The notes: generated from the letters alone by a model not told the origin. A stretch of 64,000 nucleotides of DNA from Cellulomonas fengjieae (GCF_018388465.1 NZ_CP074404.1:1054001-1118000); one strand, 5' to 3'; counted from the first letter of the stretch, positions 35,166-44,278 are shown. Translations and numbers: made by a program.

Positions 35166-35224
35166 GAGGGCCTCCGGTCACCGATGCCCTCCGTTCTAGC
35201 ACGTAACGGGTGTAGGACGGGAGC

Positions 35225-35536
35225 ATGAGCGAAAAGGATGAACCGGACCGCCCGCTGTTCCTCGTCGTGACGATCAAGCCTCGCGAGGACCGGCTCGCGG
35301 AGGCCGAGGCGCAGCTGCAGTACATGCGCCAGCAGACGCTGACCGAGCCGGGGTGCGTGTTCATGCACCTGGTGCAGCCGCAGGACGACCCGGACTCGTG
35401 GGTGATGCTGGAGATGTTCCGGTCCCGGGCGGCCTGGGACGAGCACATGCGGCAGCCGTACAACACGGAGGGCAACGCGATCCTCGAGGACCTGCTGCGC
35501 GAGCCGTCGGAGCTGCGCCTGTTCGACGAGCGGTAG
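35225..35536 (+). CDS. ABM (antibiotic biosynthesis monooxygenase/YgiN)-type small protein
   Basis: 103 residues of the ferredoxin-like ABM fold: LFLVVTIKPREDRLAEAEAQL, EPGCVFMHLVQ, WVMLEMFRSRAAWDEHMRQPYN. Proteins of this type are small dimeric oxygenases or stress-related proteins (quinol oxidation by YgiN). ATG 35225 follows closely on a GGGAGC. Function not predictable beyond the fold. Confidence 0.8.
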   Translation: MSEKDEPDRPLFLVVTIKPREDRLAEAEAQLQYMRQQTLTEPGCVFMHLVQPQDDPDSWVMLEMFRSRAAWDEHMRQPYNTEGNAILEDLLREPSELRLFDER

Positions 35537-35599
35537 CGGCCCCCGGTGGTGGGCGCCTCGGCACGGGGCTAGCGTCGACGTGAGCGAGGGGGGCCCGCG

Positions 35600-36943
35600 A
35601 TGGAGCGACCAACCGTCATCAAGCCAGGACCGGAGCTGGGTAGTCCGCGCAAGAAGAGCCTGGTCTATCCGGGCCTGAGCATCCCGTTCATCCTCCTGGT
35701 CCTGTGCTTCGCCGCCTGGGGGTCGGCCGCGAACCTCACCGATGTCCTGGTGGGCGTGTTCCGGCACATCTTCCTGATGTCGAACTTCCAGTCGGCGCTC
35801 GTGCAGTTCGCGTACTACGGCGCGTACTTCGCCCTGGCCATCCCGGCCGCGCTGATCAACAAGCGGTTCGGGTACAAGGCCGGGGTCCTGACAGGGCTGG
35901 GGTTGGCGACGGTCGGCGGGTTCCTGTTCATCCCCGCCGGGATGCTGCTCGAGTACGGGTTCTTCCTCATCGCCCTGTTCGTGCTGGCGGCGGGCCTGTC
36001 GATCCTCGAGACCTCGGCGAACCCGTTCGTCATCTCCATGGGCCCGGAGGCGACCGCGACGCAGCGGCTGAACCTGGCCCAGGCGTTCAACCCGGTCGGC
36101 GCCAACATCGGCGTCCTGCTGGGGGCGGTGCTGATCCTGCCCAACATCACGCCGGAGGAGCAGAAGGCCGAGATGTCGGCGCAGCAGCTCGAGCAGGCGC
36201 AGGAGACCGACCTGTCCCTGGTGCTCGGGCCGTACACCGGGATCGCGACCGCCCTGCTGGTGATCTGGCTGCTCATCGCGTTCCGGAAGATCACCGTCCC
36301 CGACGACGACCACGTCCACTTCGGGCTGGAGGAGACGTCCGGGGGAGCGTTCGCGCGACTGTGGCGCAACCGGCACTACCGCTACGGCGTGGTCGCCCAG
36401 TTCCTCAACGTGGCCGCTCAGGTGTGCGTGTGGAGCTTCACCATCCAGTACGCCCAGGACGTGGTGGGCGTGCCCGCCTCGCAGGCCGGGTGGTACCTGC
36501 AGGCGAGCCTGATCCTGTTCCTGCTCTCCCGCTTCGTGATGACCTACCTGCTCGGCATCATGCGGCCCACCAAGCTGTTGTTCGCCATGGGGGTGCTCGG
36601 GGTGGTGCTGGCGCTCATCGCCGCGCTCGTGCCGAACATGGTGGGCCTCATCGCGGTGGTCGCCATCTCGGTCTCGCTGTCGCTGATGTTCCCCACGATC
36701 TACGGGGTCGCGCTGCAGGGCCTGGGCGCGGACACCAAGTTCGGCGCGGCCGGTCTGGTGATGGCGATCCTTGGTGGCGCGCTCGCCCCGCCGGTGATGG
36801 GCCTGATCATGGACTCCTCCGGCACGGCGGCCGGCTTCATCATCCCCGCCGTGTGCCTGGCGGCCGTGGCCGGGTACGCGCTGTTCGACCTGCGGTCCGG
36901 ACGTCACGTCGGGCCGCTCCCGACGGAGGCGACCGCGCACTGA
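35600..36943 (+). CDS. FucP-type sugar:proton symporter (major facilitator family)
   Basis: 447 residues, twelve membrane segments. FucP subfamily marks: FAAWGSAANLTDVLV at helix 1, a Q in MSNFQSALVQFAYYGAY, ILETSANPFV with GPEATATQRLNLAQAFNPVGA. This subfamily moves L-fucose, glucose/galactose or related sugars with protons. It stands alone, not next to a fucose operon, though the catabolic operon at 23.5-34 kb is close. ATG 35600 after GGGGGGCCCGCG (weak ribosome site). Confidence 0.88.
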   Translation: MERPTVIKPGPELGSPRKKSLVYPGLSIPFILLVLCFAAWGSAANLTDVLVGVFRHIFLMSNFQSALVQFAYYGAYFALAIPAALINKRFGYKAGVLTGLGLATVGGFLFIPAGMLLEYGFFLIALFVLAAGLSILETSANPFVISMGPEATATQRLNLAQAFNPVGANIGVLLGAVLILPNITPEEQKAEMSAQQLEQAQETDLSLVLGPYTGIATALLVIWLLIAFRKITVPDDDHVHFGLEETSGGAFARLWRNRHYRYGVVAQFLNVAAQVCVWSFTIQYAQDVVGVPASQAGWYLQASLILFLLSRFVMTYLLGIMRPTKLLFAMGVLGVVLALIAALVPNMVGLIAVVAISVSLSLMFPTIYGVALQGLGADTKFGAAGLVMAILGGALAPPVMGLIMDSSGTAAGFIIPAVCLAAVAGYALFDLRSGRHVGPLPTEATAH

Positions 36944-36993
36944 CCGCGAATCCCGGGTGTCCGCTCCCGGAACCCGGACGTACGCTCGATCGA

Positions 36994-38379
36994 ATGATGC
37001 TCCCCACCGCGACCACCGTCGGCGAGCTCCGGGCATCGGGCCACGTGCACACGTCGGTCCGCGAGGAGCTCCGCGCCAACCTCCTGTCGGCCCTCGGCGA
37101 GGGCCGGGACCCGTGGCCGGGCATCCACGGGTTCGACGACACCGTGATCCCGCAGCTCGAGCGCGCATTGATCGCCGGGCACGACGTCGTCCTGCTCGGC
37201 GAGCGTGGGCAGGGCAAGACCCGGATCCTGCGCACGCTGGCCGGGCTGCTCGACGAGTGGTCCCCGGTGATCGAGGGGTCGGAGATCGGGGAGCACCCGT
37301 ACGAGCCGATCACTGCGGCGAGCCGACGACGCGCGGCGGAGCTGGGCGACGCGCTGCCGATCGTGTGGCGGCACCGCGACGAGCGGTACGTCGAGAAGCT
37401 CGCGACGCCGGACACGAGCGTGGCCGACCTCATCGGCGACGTGGACCCCATGAAGGTCGCCGAGGGGCGCGCCCTCGGGGACCCCGAGACGATCCACTTC
37501 GGCCTGGTCCCGCGCGGCCACCGGGGGATCGTCGCCATCAACGAGCTGCCCGACCTCGCGGAGCGCATCCAGGTGGCGATGCTCAACGTCATGGAGGAGC
37601 GGGACATCCAGATCCGCGGCTACGTGCTGCGCCTGCCGCTCGACGTGCTGGTCGTCGCCACCGCGAACCCCGAGGACTACACCAACCGCGGGCGGATCAT
37701 CACCCCGCTGAAGGACCGGTTCGGTGCGGAGATCCGCACGCACTACCCGGCGGAGCTGGCCGACGAGGTGGCGGTCATCCGGCAGGAGGCGCTGCTGCAG
37801 GCGGAGGTCCCCGACCACCTGGTCGAGATCCTGGCCCGGTTCACGCGCGCGCTGCGGGAGTCCAGCGCGGTCGACCAGCGCAGCGGGGTGAGCGCCCGGT
37901 TCGCCATCGCGGGCGCGGAGACGGTCGCCGCCTCGGCGCTGCACCGGGCCGCGCGCCAGGGCGAACAGGTCGCGGTGGCCCGGCCGGTGGACCTGGAGAC
38001 CGCGGTGGACGTCCTGGCCGGAAAGATCGAGTTCGAGTCCGGCGAGGAGGGTCGCGAGGACGAGATCCTCGACCACCTGCTGCGCACGGCGACCGCGGAG
38101 ACCGTGCGGGCGCACCTGCGCGGCATCGACTTCGGCCTGCTGGTCGACGCGATCCAGGGTGGTGCCATGGTGACCACCGGCGAGCAGGTCACGGCCCGCG
38201 ACGTGCTGACCGGCCTGCCTGCGCTCGGCGAGTCGGAGCTCTACGACGAGATCTGCGCCCGCCTGGGCGCGACGAACGACGGCGAGCGGGCCGCCGCGAT
38301 CGAGCTCGCCCTGGAGGGCCTGTACCTGGCCCGCCGGATCAGCAAGGAGTCGGGGGGCGGCGAGACGATCTATGGCTAG
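36994..38379 (+). CDS. AAA ATPase, MoxR / magnesium-chelatase-I-like
   Basis: 461 residues. Walker A GERGQGKT (69-76), Walker B GIVAINELPDL, sensor 1 VVATANPED, arginine finger region LKDRFGAEIRTHYP. The pair of a ChlI/MoxR-type ATPase with a VWA protein is used in metal insertion or protein remodelling. No tetrapyrrole genes are nearby, so this is not evidently a chelatase for chlorophyll. The start codon ATG 36994 is followed by a second ATG. It overlaps the VWA gene by 8 bases. Confidence 0.88.
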   Translation: MMLPTATTVGELRASGHVHTSVREELRANLLSALGEGRDPWPGIHGFDDTVIPQLERALIAGHDVVLLGERGQGKTRILRTLAGLLDEWSPVIEGSEIGEHPYEPITAASRRRAAELGDALPIVWRHRDERYVEKLATPDTSVADLIGDVDPMKVAEGRALGDPETIHFGLVPRGHRGIVAINELPDLAERIQVAMLNVMEERDIQIRGYVLRLPLDVLVVATANPEDYTNRGRIITPLKDRFGAEIRTHYPAELADEVAVIRQEALLQAEVPDHLVEILARFTRALRESSAVDQRSGVSARFAIAGAETVAASALHRAARQGEQVAVARPVDLETAVDVLAGKIEFESGEEGREDEILDHLLRTATAETVRAHLRGIDFGLLVDAIQGGAMVTTGEQVTARDVLTGLPALGESELYDEICARLGATNDGERAAAIELALEGLYLARRISKESGGGETIYG

Positions 38380-40357
38380 GCAGAACCGTCGGCTCGCGCG
38401 GTACACGCCCTACGTCGACGGGCCGGACCCGCTCGCCCCGCCGGTCGACCTGGCCGAGGCGCTCGACGCGATCGGCGAGGACGTCATGGCCGGCTACTCG
38501 CCGGAGCGCGCGATGCGCGAGTTCCTCCGGCGCGGCGGCCGCAGCCAGACGGGGCTGGACGAGCTGGCGCGTCGGGTCGCCGAGCGGCGCAGGGCGCTGA
38601 CCCGGGAGCACAACCTCGACGGCACCCTGCAGGAGGTCAAGGAGCTGCTGGACCGGGCGGTGCTGGCCGAGCGCAAGCAGCTGGCGCGCGACGTCGACAT
38701 GGACGAGGGCGACCGCGCCCTGGCGCAGATGCAGCTCGACAACCTCCCGTCCTCGCCCGCGGCCGCCGTCGACGAGCTCAACGGCTACGACTGGCGCAGC
38801 AGCGAGGCGCGTCAGGAGTTCGAGAAGATCAAGGACCTGCTCGGCCGCGAGGCCCTCGACCAGCGCTTCGCGGGGATGAAGCAGGCGCTCGAGAACGCGA
38901 GCGACGCCGACCGGGCCGCGCTGCGCGAGATGCTGGCGGACCTCAACGGGCTGCTCGACGCCCGCGCGCGTGGCGCGGACACCCAGGAGCAGTTCGACGA
39001 CTTCATGGCCGAGCACGGCGGCTACTTCCCCGAGCAGCCCCGCACGCTCGACGAGCTCCTGGACACCCTGGCCGAGCGCTCCGCCGCCGCGCAGCGCATG
39101 CGCAACTCGATGACGCAGGAGCAGCGCGACGAGCTCGACGCCCTCGCGCAGCAGGCCTTCGGCTCGTCGGACCTGATGGACGAGCTGGGCCGGCTGGACG
39201 ACAGCCTGCGCTCCCTGCGCCCGGGGGAGGACTGGGGCAGCGCGGAGCGCCTGGACGGCGACAACGGCCTCGGCCTCGGCGACGGCACGGGCGTCTTCCA
39301 GGACCTGGCCGACCTCGACGCGCTGGCCGAGCAGCTCGCGCAGTCCTACGAGGGCTCCCAGCTGGACGACCTCGACCTGGACAAGCTCGCGCGCCAGCTC
39401 GGCTCCGACGCGGTGGTCGATGCCCGCACTCTGCAGCGGTTGGAGAAGGCCGTGCGCGAGTCCGGCACCCTGCGGCGAGGGTCCGACGGCCAGCTCGCGC
39501 TGACGCCCAAGGCCATGCGCCAGCTGGGCCAGGCGGTGCTGCGCGCCGTCGCCGAGACGATGTCGGGCCGCACGGGCGGCCACGACGTCCGCCGCTCGGG
39601 CGCCGCGGGGGAGCCGTCGGGGTCGACCCGCCAGTGGGCCTTCGGCGACACCGAGCCGTGGGACGTGAGCCGCACGATCACCAACGCACTCGCCCGCGGG
39701 TCGCGCACCCTCCAGGTCGACGACATCGAGGTCCAGGAGACGGAGGCGCGGACACAGGCGTGCGTGGCGCTGCTCGTCGACACGTCGTTCTCGATGGCGA
39801 TGGAGGGGCGCTGGGTGCCGGTGAAGCGCACCGCGCTGGCCCTGCACACCCTGGTCACCAGCCGGTTCCGGGGGGACGACCTGCAGCTCATCGGCTTCGG
39901 GCGCACCGCCGGCGTCATGCAGATCGAGGAGCTGGTCGGGCTCGAGGAGAAGTGGGAGAAGGGCACCAACCTGCACCACGCGCTCCTGCTGGCCAACCGC
40001 CACTTCCGCAAGCACCCGCAGGCGCAGCCCGTGCTCCTGATCGTCACCGACGGCGAGCCGACCTCCCACCTGGAGTCCGGCGGCGAGGTGTTCTTCGACT
40101 ACCCGCCGCACCCGGTGACGATCGCGCTCGCGGTCCGCGAGCTCGACGGCTCGGCGCGCCTCGGCGCGCGCACCACCTTCTTCCGGCTCGGCGACGACCC
40201 GGGTCTGGCGCGCTTCGTCGACGCCATGGCGCGGCGCGCGGGCGGGACCGTCGTCGCGCCCGAGACCGACGACCTGGGGGCCGCGGTCATCGGCTCGTAC
40301 CTCAGCTCGCGGCGCAACGGGGCGTTCGGCGGCTGGGGCCGCGACGACCCGTGGTGA
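38372..40357 (+). CDS. VWA-domain protein, partner of the MoxR-type ATPase
   Basis: 661 residues. About 450 residues of charged helical sequence (many E, L, R, A; several short coiled-coil stretches) lead to a C-terminal von Willebrand A domain with the MIDAS motif DTSFSM (about 470), and further metal-site residues T in GTNLHHAL and D in IVTDGEPTS. The ATPase-plus-VWA pair probably acts as a metal-dependent chaperone for an unknown target. Start ATG 38372 lies within the end of the ATPase gene. Confidence 0.87.
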   Translation: MARQNRRLARYTPYVDGPDPLAPPVDLAEALDAIGEDVMAGYSPERAMREFLRRGGRSQTGLDELARRVAERRRALTREHNLDGTLQEVKELLDRAVLAERKQLARDVDMDEGDRALAQMQLDNLPSSPAAAVDELNGYDWRSSEARQEFEKIKDLLGREALDQRFAGMKQALENASDADRAALREMLADLNGLLDARARGADTQEQFDDFMAEHGGYFPEQPRTLDELLDTLAERSAAAQRMRNSMTQEQRDELDALAQQAFGSSDLMDELGRLDDSLRSLRPGEDWGSAERLDGDNGLGLGDGTGVFQDLADLDALAEQLAQSYEGSQLDDLDLDKLARQLGSDAVVDARTLQRLEKAVRESGTLRRGSDGQLALTPKAMRQLGQAVLRAVAETMSGRTGGHDVRRSGAAGEPSGSTRQWAFGDTEPWDVSRTITNALARGSRTLQVDDIEVQETEARTQACVALLVDTSFSMAMEGRWVPVKRTALALHTLVTSRFRGDDLQLIGFGRTAGVMQIEELVGLEEKWEKGTNLHHALLLANRHFRKHPQAQPVLLIVTDGEPTSHLESGGEVFFDYPPHPVTIALAVRELDGSARLGARTTFFRLGDDPGLARFVDAMARRAGGTVVAPETDDLGAAVIGSYLSSRRNGAFGGWGRDDPW

Positions 40358-40386
40358 ACGGAGCAGCTGCGCGCGCCCGATAGTTG

Positions 40387-40423
40387 CCATGTAGGAAATG
40401 ATCCCATATCGTTTCCTACATGG
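40387..40423. promoter_or_regulatory. Large inverted repeat spanning the start codon of the small membrane protein gene
   Basis: Perfect 12-bp arms CCATGTAGGAAA (40387-40398) and TTTCCTACATGG (40412-40423), separated by 13 bases that include a TATCGT-like -10 box. The right arm covers the first ATG (40420). It is the obvious binding site for the regulator encoded at 40845, and the mRNA is probably leaderless or nearly so. Confidence 0.85.
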
Positions 40424-40848
40424 AAATGAATCAGCCCTCGCCCGGCGGTGCCGAAGCGGCTGCCGCGCTCGCAGCCATCACCAGCTCGCAGAAGGCCGTC
40501 CGAGACACGCCCTGGCCCGTGTGGATCTACCCCGTCAACGCCGTGCTGCTCGGTGCGATGGCCCTCACGCCGCTCACGGAGACCTCCGGGTCGCCAGCGC
40601 TGATCGCCACCGCGATCGCCGTCATCGTCGCGAACCTCGCGGCGGGGTGGCACAACGGGGCACCCTTCGCTCTCCCGACGAGCCGCGGCTTCCTGACGGC
40701 GGTCGTCCTGTCGGCGCTGTGCGTCGTCCTCGCGCTCGTCACGGCCGACGTCACCGGCAACGCACTCCCGGTCGTCGCCCTGGCGGTCGCAGCGACGACG
40801 ACCTACGCGGTCGGGTCCGTCGTCCATTACCGGAGCACCCACCGATGA
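40420..40848 (+). CDS. Small integral membrane protein
   Basis: 142 residues, four membrane helices (about 32-50, 58-76, 90-108, 112-132) with short loops, no catalytic motif. ATG 40420 lies in the right arm of the inverted repeat; the ATG at 40426 is an alternative. Its stop overlaps the winged-helix regulator gene by ATGA, so the two form one operon: regulator plus membrane protein. I do not recognise the family. Confidence 0.78.
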   Translation: MEMNQPSPGGAEAAAALAAITSSQKAVRDTPWPVWIYPVNAVLLGAMALTPLTETSGSPALIATAIAVIVANLAAGWHNGAPFALPTSRGFLTAVVLSALCVVLALVTADVTGNALPVVALAVAATTTYAVGSVVHYRSTHR

Positions 40849-41180
40849 CGAGCGCCCTCGACCCGGTCATCCACCCCGTGCACCGCCTGCAGGTCTGCGC
40901 GATGCTCGACGCCGCCACGACCCTGGAGACGTCCGTCATCAAGCACCAGCTCGGTCTCAGCGCCTCCGCGTTGAGCAAGCAGGTGGCGGCGCTCATCGAC
41001 GCCGGGTACGTGCGCCAGGACCGGTCCGGCCCCGACTCCCGCAAGGTCTGGCTCTCGCTGACGAAGGCCGGCAGCGCCGCCTACCACGGTCACGTCGCGG
41101 CGTTGCAGGCGATCGTCGCGCAGACCGAGACCACCCCGTCCGCTCCCGCACCCAGCCCAGGTCCTGGTCAGGACATCTAG
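40845..41180 (+). CDS. Winged-helix transcriptional regulator (MarR/HTH_27-like)
   Basis: 111 residues. Winged-helix domain: RLQVCAMLDAATTLETSVIKHQLGLSASALSKQVAALIDAGYVRQDR, wing SRKVWLSLTKAG, ending with a short Pro-rich tail. Single-domain regulators of this type usually control the gene just upstream and bind a palindrome; the 12-bp inverted repeat at 40387-40423 fits. ATG 40845 is translationally coupled to the membrane protein gene. Confidence 0.85.
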   Translation: MTSALDPVIHPVHRLQVCAMLDAATTLETSVIKHQLGLSASALSKQVAALIDAGYVRQDRSGPDSRKVWLSLTKAGSAAYHGHVAALQAIVAQTETTPSAPAPSPGPGQDI

Positions 41181-41947
41181 AAGAACGGCCACGGGAAGGC
41201 GGGCATGTCGCCCTGCGGACCGGGGAAGGCGCCCGTCCGCAGCAGCCGCTCGCACCGGGCGGCGAGGGCCGCCAGCTCGTCGTCGCTGAGCAGCTCAGCC
41301 AGGTACCGACCGAGGTCGCCGTCCAGCTGCGTGCGCACGCGCTCGACGCCCGCGACCTCGGCGTCGTCGAGCGGCTCGCCCCGCCAGCCCCACAGCACCG
41401 TCCGCAGCTTGTGCTCGGTGTGGAAGGTCACGCCGTGGTCGACGCCGTAGCGGTGCCCGCGGTCCGTCGGCAGGATGTGACCGGCCTTGCGGTCGGCGTT
41501 GTTCACGACGACGTCGAACACGGCCATCCGGCGCAGCGCGGGGGAGTCCTCGTGGACCAGGGTCACCGCGCGGTCGTGCTCGTCGCTGCCGTGGAACACC
41601 GGTCGCCAGCCGTCCGGCACCGCGTGGGCCGCGACGAGGTCGACCGGGTCCTGCTCGGCGTCGGGCTCCTGCCAGAGCTGCACCATGCCGGGACCCAGCG
41701 GGCCGTCGCGCAGGAACGTGACCGGGACGATGTCCCAGCCGAACGCCTCCGAGACCAGGTGGGCCGCCACCTCGCGGTGCGCCAGGGTGCCGTCCGGGAA
41801 GTCCCACAGGGGGCGCTCCCCGGCGACGGGCTTGTAGACGACGCTGACGCCGCCGATCGTGGCGAGGAACGTCGCGTTCGACGCGATCGTGATCCGCCCC
41901 ACGAGCTCGAGCTCGCCGGTGACGAGGTCGACGTCGGCGGCGGTCAC
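41177..41947 (-). CDS. SCO1664-family protein (PI3/4-kinase-like fold)
   Basis: 256 residues from GTG 41947, overlapping the DUF3090 stop by GTGA. Features of SCO1664 proteins: ASNATFLATIGGVSVVYKPVAGERPLWDFPDG, HREVAAHLVSEAFGWDIVP, FDVVVNNADRKAGHIL, YGVDHGVTFH. The fold resembles eukaryotic lipid kinases (catalytic-like NNADRK and VDHG), but the biochemical role is unknown. It belongs to a conserved actinobacterial cluster: histidine phosphatase, DUF3090, SCO1664, often followed by mshC (mycothiol synthesis). No mshC follows here. Confidence 0.9.
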   Translation of the reverse strand: MTAADVDLVTGELELVGRITIASNATFLATIGGVSVVYKPVAGERPLWDFPDGTLAHREVAAHLVSEAFGWDIVPVTFLRDGPLGPGMVQLWQEPDAEQDPVDLVAAHAVPDGWRPVFHGSDEHDRAVTLVHEDSPALRRMAVFDVVVNNADRKAGHILPTDRGHRYGVDHGVTFHTEHKLRTVLWGWRGEPLDDAEVAGVERVRTQLDGDLGRYLAELLSDDELAALAARCERLLRTGAFPGPQGDMPAFPWPFF

Positions 41948-42492
41948 GGCTCCTCGGGCGCGCCGCAGACGTGCCCATCGTCGTCCACCGGTTGGCCGCA
42001 CAGCGGGCACGGCGGCCGACCCGACCGCACGACCTGCCGGGTGCGCTGCACGAACGCCCGCGCGGTGCCCACCGGCATGCGGACCACCAGCACCTCGCTG
42101 GGTTCCGCCGCGATCTCGAGGTCGTCGGAGTCGTCGGTCTCGTCGAACGGGAACGCCTCGACGACGACCTGCGCGGTGGAGGGGTCCCAGCCCAGCCGCA
42201 TCACGCCGGCGCGGAACTCCTCCTCGACGGGCTGGTCCAGCGGCTCGTTGTCGATGAGCTCGGCGGGCGCCTCGGCCGGCACGCTGAACCGGTTCTCGCC
42301 GTCGGCCATGAGCGCGTCGAGGATCTCGTCGATCTTCTCGGCGAGGACGGCGCTCTGCTCCTTCTCCAGCGCGACGCTCGTGCGCCGGGCGCCGTCGCGA
42401 ACCTGCAGGTAGAAGGTGCGGGATCCCGGGCGGCCGACGGTGCCGACGACGACCCGGTCGGGCCAGTCGAACTGGTGGACAAGTGCGGGCAT
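41944..42492 (-). CDS. DUF3090 protein (repeat-containing, actinobacterial)
   Basis: 182 residues. DUF3090 patterns: MPALVHQFDWPDRVVVGTVG and PGSRTFYLQVRDGA near the start, ALEKEQSAVLAEKI in the middle, and a C-terminal zinc-finger-like C-x2-C ... C (CPLCGQP and HVC). Second gene of the conserved cluster phosphatase-DUF3090-SCO1664; the gap to the phosphatase gene is 10 bases. Function unknown. Confidence 0.92.
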   Translation of the reverse strand: MPALVHQFDWPDRVVVGTVGRPGSRTFYLQVRDGARRTSVALEKEQSAVLAEKIDEILDALMADGENRFSVPAEAPAELIDNEPLDQPVEEEFRAGVMRLGWDPSTAQVVVEAFPFDETDDSDDLEIAAEPSEVLVVRMPVGTARAFVQRTRQVVRSGRPPCPLCGQPVDDDGHVCGAPEEP

Positions 42493-42502
42493 GTCGCCCA
42501 GT

Positions 42503-43207
42503 TTACGAGGGGGCCCGGTCGGCGGTCGCGGGACCCGCTCCGCCGCCGACGGGCGCGTCGCCGGCCGCGGTCAGGTCACGCAGCCACGCCAGGTCGCCGG
42601 CGTCGGTGTTCGTCGCGAGGACCGCCGGGCGCGCGGTCCCGTACCGGACGATCGAGACGGACCCGGGGTTGACGGCGAGGCGCTGGACGAGGTCGAGATC
42701 CATGCCGAGGGCGTCCGCCAGGACGGAGATGATGATGTCGCCGTGCGTGACCGCCACCCACACCGCCCCGGTGCCGTGCTCGGCTTCCAGCGCCGCGTCG
42801 ATCCGGCGGATCGCCTCGACCGACCGCGCCTGCATCGCCGCCATCGACTCGCCGCCCGGGAACACGGCCTTGGACGGCTGCGTCTGCACCACCTTCCACA
42901 GCGGCTCCTTGGCGAGCTCCGTCAGGGGGCGTCCCTGCCACTGCCCGTAGTCGCACTCCACGATGCCCGGCTCGAGCTGCACCGGGGCGTCGCCCTGGTG
43001 CTCCGCGATGACCTGCGCAGTCTGCCGGCAGCGCTCGAGCGGGCTCGAGATGACCGCGACCAGCGGCACCACGGCGAGGCGCTCCGCCGTGCGGGTGGCT
43101 TGGCTGCGACCGACCGCGTCGAGGTCGACCCCGGCGGTGCGCCCGCTCAGGACCCCCGCGACGTTCGCCGTGCTGCGGCCGTGCCGGACGAGGAGGACTG
43201 TGGCCAT
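42503..43207 (-). CDS. Histidine phosphatase (MSMEG_4193 type)
   Basis: 234 residues. Catalytic RHG motif (R8-H9-G10 in LVRHGRSTAN), second arginine in SSPLERCRQT, E in VECDYGQW, and second histidine in VAVTHGDII. Members of this actinobacterial group occur next to DUF3090 and SCO1664 and are thought to be phosphomutases or phosphatases in a pathway linked to mycothiol. First gene of the cluster. ATG 43207. Confidence 0.92.
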   Translation of the reverse strand: MATVLLVRHGRSTANVAGVLSGRTAGVDLDAVGRSQATRTAERLAVVPLVAVISSPLERCRQTAQVIAEHQGDAPVQLEPGIVECDYGQWQGRPLTELAKEPLWKVVQTQPSKAVFPGGESMAAMQARSVEAIRRIDAALEAEHGTGAVWVAVTHGDIIISVLADALGMDLDLVQRLAVNPGSVSIVRYGTARPAVLATNTDAGDLAWLRDLTAAGDAPVGGGAGPATADRAPS

Positions 43208-43310
43208 GCGTGGAGCCTAAGCGGGCGGCGCGCGAGCAGATGGGCAGTTATGGTCACGGGCAGCACTCTCGAGGCCATCGGCGTCCTCGGCTTCCACGAA
43301 GGAGATCGCG

Positions 43311-44204
43311 ATGTCCGACCAGCTCACGTTCGACAACCCCGTCGAGCGGCACGCCCACATCAAGCCGCACGCGTCGTGGCAGCCGCTGCCGGGCCTGGAC
43401 GCCGAGCTCGACCCGAAGGCCGACCACGGCGAGACCAGCTACCGCGGCCTCGGCCGTCTTCCCGGTCGCAAGGCGCTCATCACCGGCGGCGACTCGGGCA
43501 TCGGTGCGGCCGTGGCCATCGCGTTCGCGCGCGAGGGCGCGGACGTGGCGCTGAGCTACCTGCCCGAGGAGCAGGTGGACGCCGAGGCCATCGCGGAGCA
43601 CGTGCGCGCCGCGGGTCGCACGGCGATCCTGCTTCCCGGCGACATCCGGGACCGCGAGTTCTGCCGCACCCTGGTCGCCGACGCGGTCGAGGGCCTCGGC
43701 GGGCTCGACATCCTGGTCAACAACGCGGCGCACCAGGTGTACCACCAGAGCTTCGACGAGCTGGACGAGGCGGACCTGGACCGCACCATCCAGACCAACA
43801 TGTACGCGATGTTCTGGATCACCCGCGACGCCCTGCCGCACCTCGGCCCGGGGTCGACGATCATCAACAGCACGTCGGTCCAGGGGTACAACCCGTCGCC
43901 GATGATCATCAACTACGCCTCGACCAAGTTCGGCATCATCGGGTTCACCAAGGCGCTGGCCGCCGACCTGGCGCCGCGTGGCATCCGCGTCAACGCCGTC
44001 GCGCCCGGCCCGGTGTGGACGCCGTTGCAGGTCTCCGACGGGCAGCCCACCGACAAGCTGAACGGCTTCGGGGAGTCGTCCTGGCTGGGCCGAACGAGCC
44101 AGCCGGTCGAGCAGGCGCCCGCCTACGTGTTCCTCGCGTCGCCGGAGTCCAGCTTCGTGGTGGGGGAGGTCATCAACGTCAACGGCGGGGCGAACGTGCC
44201 GTGA
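43311..44204 (+). CDS. Short-chain dehydrogenase, YhdF/YghA-type long form
   Basis: 297 residues. A 45-residue N-terminal extension typical of the glucose-dehydrogenase-like stress SDRs precedes TGGDSGIG (about 60-67), LVNNAA, and the catalytic S-Y-K group (STSVQGYNPS, NYASTKFGIIG). PGPVWTPLQ and YVFLASPESSFVVGEVINVNGG close the Rossmann core. GAAGGAGA lies 6 nt before the ATG. Likely NADP(H) dependent; substrate unknown. Confidence 0.9.
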   Translation: MSDQLTFDNPVERHAHIKPHASWQPLPGLDAELDPKADHGETSYRGLGRLPGRKALITGGDSGIGAAVAIAFAREGADVALSYLPEEQVDAEAIAEHVRAAGRTAILLPGDIRDREFCRTLVADAVEGLGGLDILVNNAAHQVYHQSFDELDEADLDRTIQTNMYAMFWITRDALPHLGPGSTIINSTSVQGYNPSPMIINYASTKFGIIGFTKALAADLAPRGIRVNAVAPGPVWTPLQVSDGQPTDKLNGFGESSWLGRTSQPVEQAPAYVFLASPESSFVVGEVINVNGGANVP

Positions 44205-44224
44205 GCTGCGGACGCTAAGAACGC

Positions 44225-44255
44225 ACGAAGTGTAGTTCGGAGGGCTACACTTCGT
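44225..44255. promoter_or_regulatory. Inverted repeat upstream of the AbiEi-type gene
   Basis: Perfect 11-bp arms ACGAAGTGTAG (44225-44235) and CTACACTTCGT (44245-44255), 9-base spacer, ending 23 bases before the favoured start at 44279. AbiEi antitoxins are known to repress their own operons by binding inverted repeats. Confidence 0.85.
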
Positions 44256-44278
44256 ACGTGTTCCAGCGGGAGGTTGAC

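Noticed and set aside
35000..37168. 722-residue minus-strand frame over the symporter
   Set aside because: Antisense of the FucP-type gene; no domain and no start signal.
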